Part shown: positions 15,081-16,660 of the stretch, piece by piece
Numbering within the stretch: the first letter of the stretch is position 1
How the letters are laid out: every line of letters begins with the position of its first letter
Source of the DNA: TMED23 sp964639965
Lineage (GTDB): Bacteria; Pseudomonadota; Alphaproteobacteria; Rhodospirillales; UBA2165
Assembly (NCBI GenBank): GCA_964639965.1
Contig: CAZXGI010000052.1
Span: 1-16,660 of the forward strand
Reading direction: 5' to 3'
Length of the DNA: 16,660 nt
The notes under the pieces: generated by a model
Databases searched by the model: none
The model's input: the letters and a program-made list of their open reading frames with translations, nothing else
Told to the model about the DNA's origin: nothing
Made by a program: the position numbers and the translations under genes

Positions 15081-16355
15081 ATGAAACTAAAGTATATTTA
15101 TTCGGCTTGCGCCGTAATCGAAACACCCGATATTAGAATCGCATCCGATCCGTGGTTCACACCTGGCGCAGATATTGGTTCGTGGTTGCATTATCCACCG
15201 TTAGATAAAAATCCTATAAATATTATTGGTGAAGTTGATGCAATTTATATTTCACATGTTCATGCGGATCACTACGACCCTATTTTTCTTCGGCAGTATC
15301 TCGAGGTTTATCCAAAAGTTAGATTCTTTATCACAAACGGGGCTTTAGGGCTATTAGCACGACGGATGACAATAGATGGATTTAAATTCGAACAATTCGA
15401 AACAAAGAAGGTCAAAAATACAGAAATTCATATAATACCGTGTGAGAGTTCCGAATTAGACCACGATACAGCGTGCGTGGTCACCCACGGTAACCAGTCA
15501 ATCGTCAATATGAATGACAACCACATTAGCCCAAAACAAATAGAAAAAATATGCGCGACCTGTCCTAATGGACGACCGACCGCAGCGTTACTTCCCTATA
15601 CCGGTGCAGGACCTTTTCCCCAAACTTATTATTTTGAAAGTGAGATAGAACAGAATCAGGCCGCCGAACAGAAAAAACAGCAGTTCTTAGGAGTCTATAG
15701 CGAGTATATTGATCGCTTAAATCCCGAAGTAGCTATCCCATTTGCCGGTAAATTTGTACTCATGGGCCCGTTGGCTCGGCATAATAATTTGCGAGGTTAT
15801 GCCGATGCCGTCGACGTATTGAATATTCCTAAATATAAAGATGCCTCTATTGTTTTAGAAGATAATGGTAAGGGCATCCTTAATCTCGAAAATATGAAAG
15901 CAACCGCTGTTAGGACCAAACCCTACGATCTGGCAAAGATGAATGACTATATCGCAAAATACCCATTTCCAGGATATCATTACGAACAAGAATTTAAATT
16001 TCTGGATAATAGACCTCTACCTTTGCTTAACTTATTAAAAGTTGCCTACAAAAGGGCGCTCGAGCGAAGTCCCACAAATTTTGATTATTGGGTCTGCCTG
16101 AGAACCAAATTAGATAGCCCAGCGTTTGTATTTAATACATGCAAAAATCAAGGAGTAAGTCTTGTTAACGATATAACATCTCTCAAGCCTAGAATAGAAG
16201 TTGAAATTGATCCGCGTTTATTATTCGGTATTTTAACAGGATATTATCATTGGGAGGAGATGGATGGCGGATCCCATACTATGACCCGAAGGGTTCCTAT
16301 GGATTTTAGAATAGAGGTGTATGATTTTTTGCGTTATTTGGCAGCAGCTCCATAA
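15081..16355 (+). CDS. Metallo-beta-lactamase-fold protein resembling CMP-sialic acid hydroxylase, without Rieske domain
   Basis: The protein has 424 residues. The MBL metal motif is SHVHADHYDP (His59, His61, Asp63, His64). The order of conserved pieces is close to that of animal CMP-N-acetylneuraminate hydroxylase (CMAH): AVIETPDIRIASDPW at the start, IYISHVHADH, a histidine-to-asparagine region DHDTACVV and IVNMNDNH, the LLPYTGAGPFPQTY segment, PEVAIPFAGKFV (218-226 contains PFAGKFV), and a C-terminal GILTGYYHWEEM...TRRVP tail. CMAH has a Rieske [2Fe-2S] domain ahead of this; here the protein begins at once with the MBL part. It may modify the N-acyl group or other position of the nonulosonic acid; a UlaG-like hydrolase is the alternative. 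It starts 35 bases after the synthase gene with no obvious ribosome-binding site. CMAH likeness is from recalled family sequence and not computed. Confidence 0.8.
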   Translation: MKLKYIYSACAVIETPDIRIASDPWFTPGADIGSWLHYPPLDKNPINIIGEVDAIYISHVHADHYDPIFLRQYLEVYPKVRFFITNGALGLLARRMTIDGFKFEQFETKKVKNTEIHIIPCESSELDHDTACVVTHGNQSIVNMNDNHISPKQIEKICATCPNGRPTAALLPYTGAGPFPQTYYFESEIEQNQAAEQKKQQFLGVYSEYIDRLNPEVAIPFAGKFVLMGPLARHNNLRGYADAVDVLNIPKYKDASIVLEDNGKGILNLENMKATAVRTKPYDLAKMNDYIAKYPFPGYHYEQEFKFLDNRPLPLLNLLKVAYKRALERSPTNFDYWVCLRTKLDSPAFVFNTCKNQGVSLVNDITSLKPRIEVEIDPRLLFGILTGYYHWEEMDGGSHTMTRRVPMDFRIEVYDFLRYLAAAP

Positions 16356-16371
16356 AAGGAGATAAATAGTT

Positions 16372-16660
16372 ATGTTTTTTGAAAATATCAAGAAAGCCCT
16401 TGTTGTTGCAGCTCATCCTGATGATGAAGTTCTTGGATGTGGAGGAACCGTTGCCCGGCTTACCAATGAAGGGGTGACTGTTAAAATCATTATCCTTGCA
16501 ACTGGGGCCTTGTCACGTGACAGTGCCAATAATCAAGATGTTCAAGCCCTAAAACATAGCGCTAAAGAATCAGCAAAGATCTTAGGCGTCTCAGATATTA
16601 TTTTTGGCAGTTTCCCGGATAATAAGATGGACACTGTTGCTTTAAATATATCAGAGTTAT
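16372..16660 (+). CDS. PIG-L family deacetylase, 3' end cut by window
   Basis: Only the first 96 residues are visible. They contain the zinc-binding signature AAHPDDEVLGCGG (13-25) and the following strand VKIIILATGALSRDS, which places the protein in the PIG-L/LmbE family of N-deacetylases acting on N-acetylamino sugars. The ATG at 16372 is preceded by a strong AAGGAG (16356-16361) with 10-base spacing, the best ribosome-binding site in the operon, starting right after the MBL gene stop. In a nonulosonic acid locus it might remove an N-acetyl group so that another acyl group can be installed. The frame runs open to the end of the window, so length and C-terminal domain are unknown. Confidence 0.9.
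   Translation, partial: MFFENIKKALVVAAHPDDEVLGCGGTVARLTNEGVTVKIIILATGALSRDSANNQDVQALKHSAKESAKILGVSDIIFGSFPDNKMDTVALNISEL

Noticed and set aside
1..16660. CRISPR arrays, insertion sequences, tRNA or rRNA genes
   Set aside because: No spaced direct repeats, transposase motifs, terminal inverted repeats or cloverleaf sequences were seen by eye.

Overview
The window is part of a surface-glycan gene cluster, read entirely on the + strand, from a Gram-negative bacterium. The DNA is AT-rich. The gene set (inverting PseB/PseC sugar pathway, a winged-helix regulator next to an RfaH-type factor, and a carbamoyltransferase with its two small membrane partners) suggests a low-GC proteobacterium, perhaps an alphaproteobacterium of the Rhodospirillales type. 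That placement is inference and weak. Both edges cut through genes: a UDP-glucuronate 4-epimerase at the left and a PIG-L deacetylase at the right.

Region A (1-2908) holds a CapI/LpsL-type UDP-glucuronate 4-epimerase followed after 2 bases by a glutamine-hydrolysing AsnB-type amidotransferase. The pair could make a uronic acid sugar and convert its carboxyl group to an amide. Region B (2909-5526) is a compact three-gene module: a SxtJ-family membrane protein, a 50-residue DUF5989 membrane protein and a NodU/CmcH-type O-carbamoyltransferase. A 356-base AT-rich spacer follows. It ends in three near-identical 15-bp palindromes (GTTCA-N5-TGAAC) spaced 22-23 bp apart, laid over promoter-like hexamers.

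Region C (5883-7150) is regulatory: a winged-helix regulator with an unusual Rossmann-like C-terminal half, an RfaH/NusG-type elongation factor, and then a 112-base leader that carries a close match to the ops element, the DNA signal that recruits RfaH. The first structural gene after the leader has no Shine-Dalgarno sequence, as is typical of RfaH-dependent genes.

Region D (7151-16660) is the controlled biosynthetic operon for a nonulosonic (sialic-acid-like) sugar: an RmlD-like reductase, PseB, PseC, a Gfo/Idh/MocA oxidoreductase, a divergent NeuB-like synthase, an SpsF-like cytidylyltransferase, a GNAT acyltransferase, a second NeuB-family synthase with all canonical residues, a metallo-beta-lactamase-fold protein resembling the catalytic part of CMP-sialic acid hydroxylase but without its Rieske domain, and a PIG-L deacetylase. 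From pseB to the GNAT gene, neighbouring genes overlap by 1-4 bases, so they are almost certainly co-translated. No PseG-type UDP-sugar hydrolase is present in the window. The best candidates for something new are the two unequal NeuB paralogues, the Rieske-less CMAH-like protein and the self-contained regulator/RfaH/ops switch.
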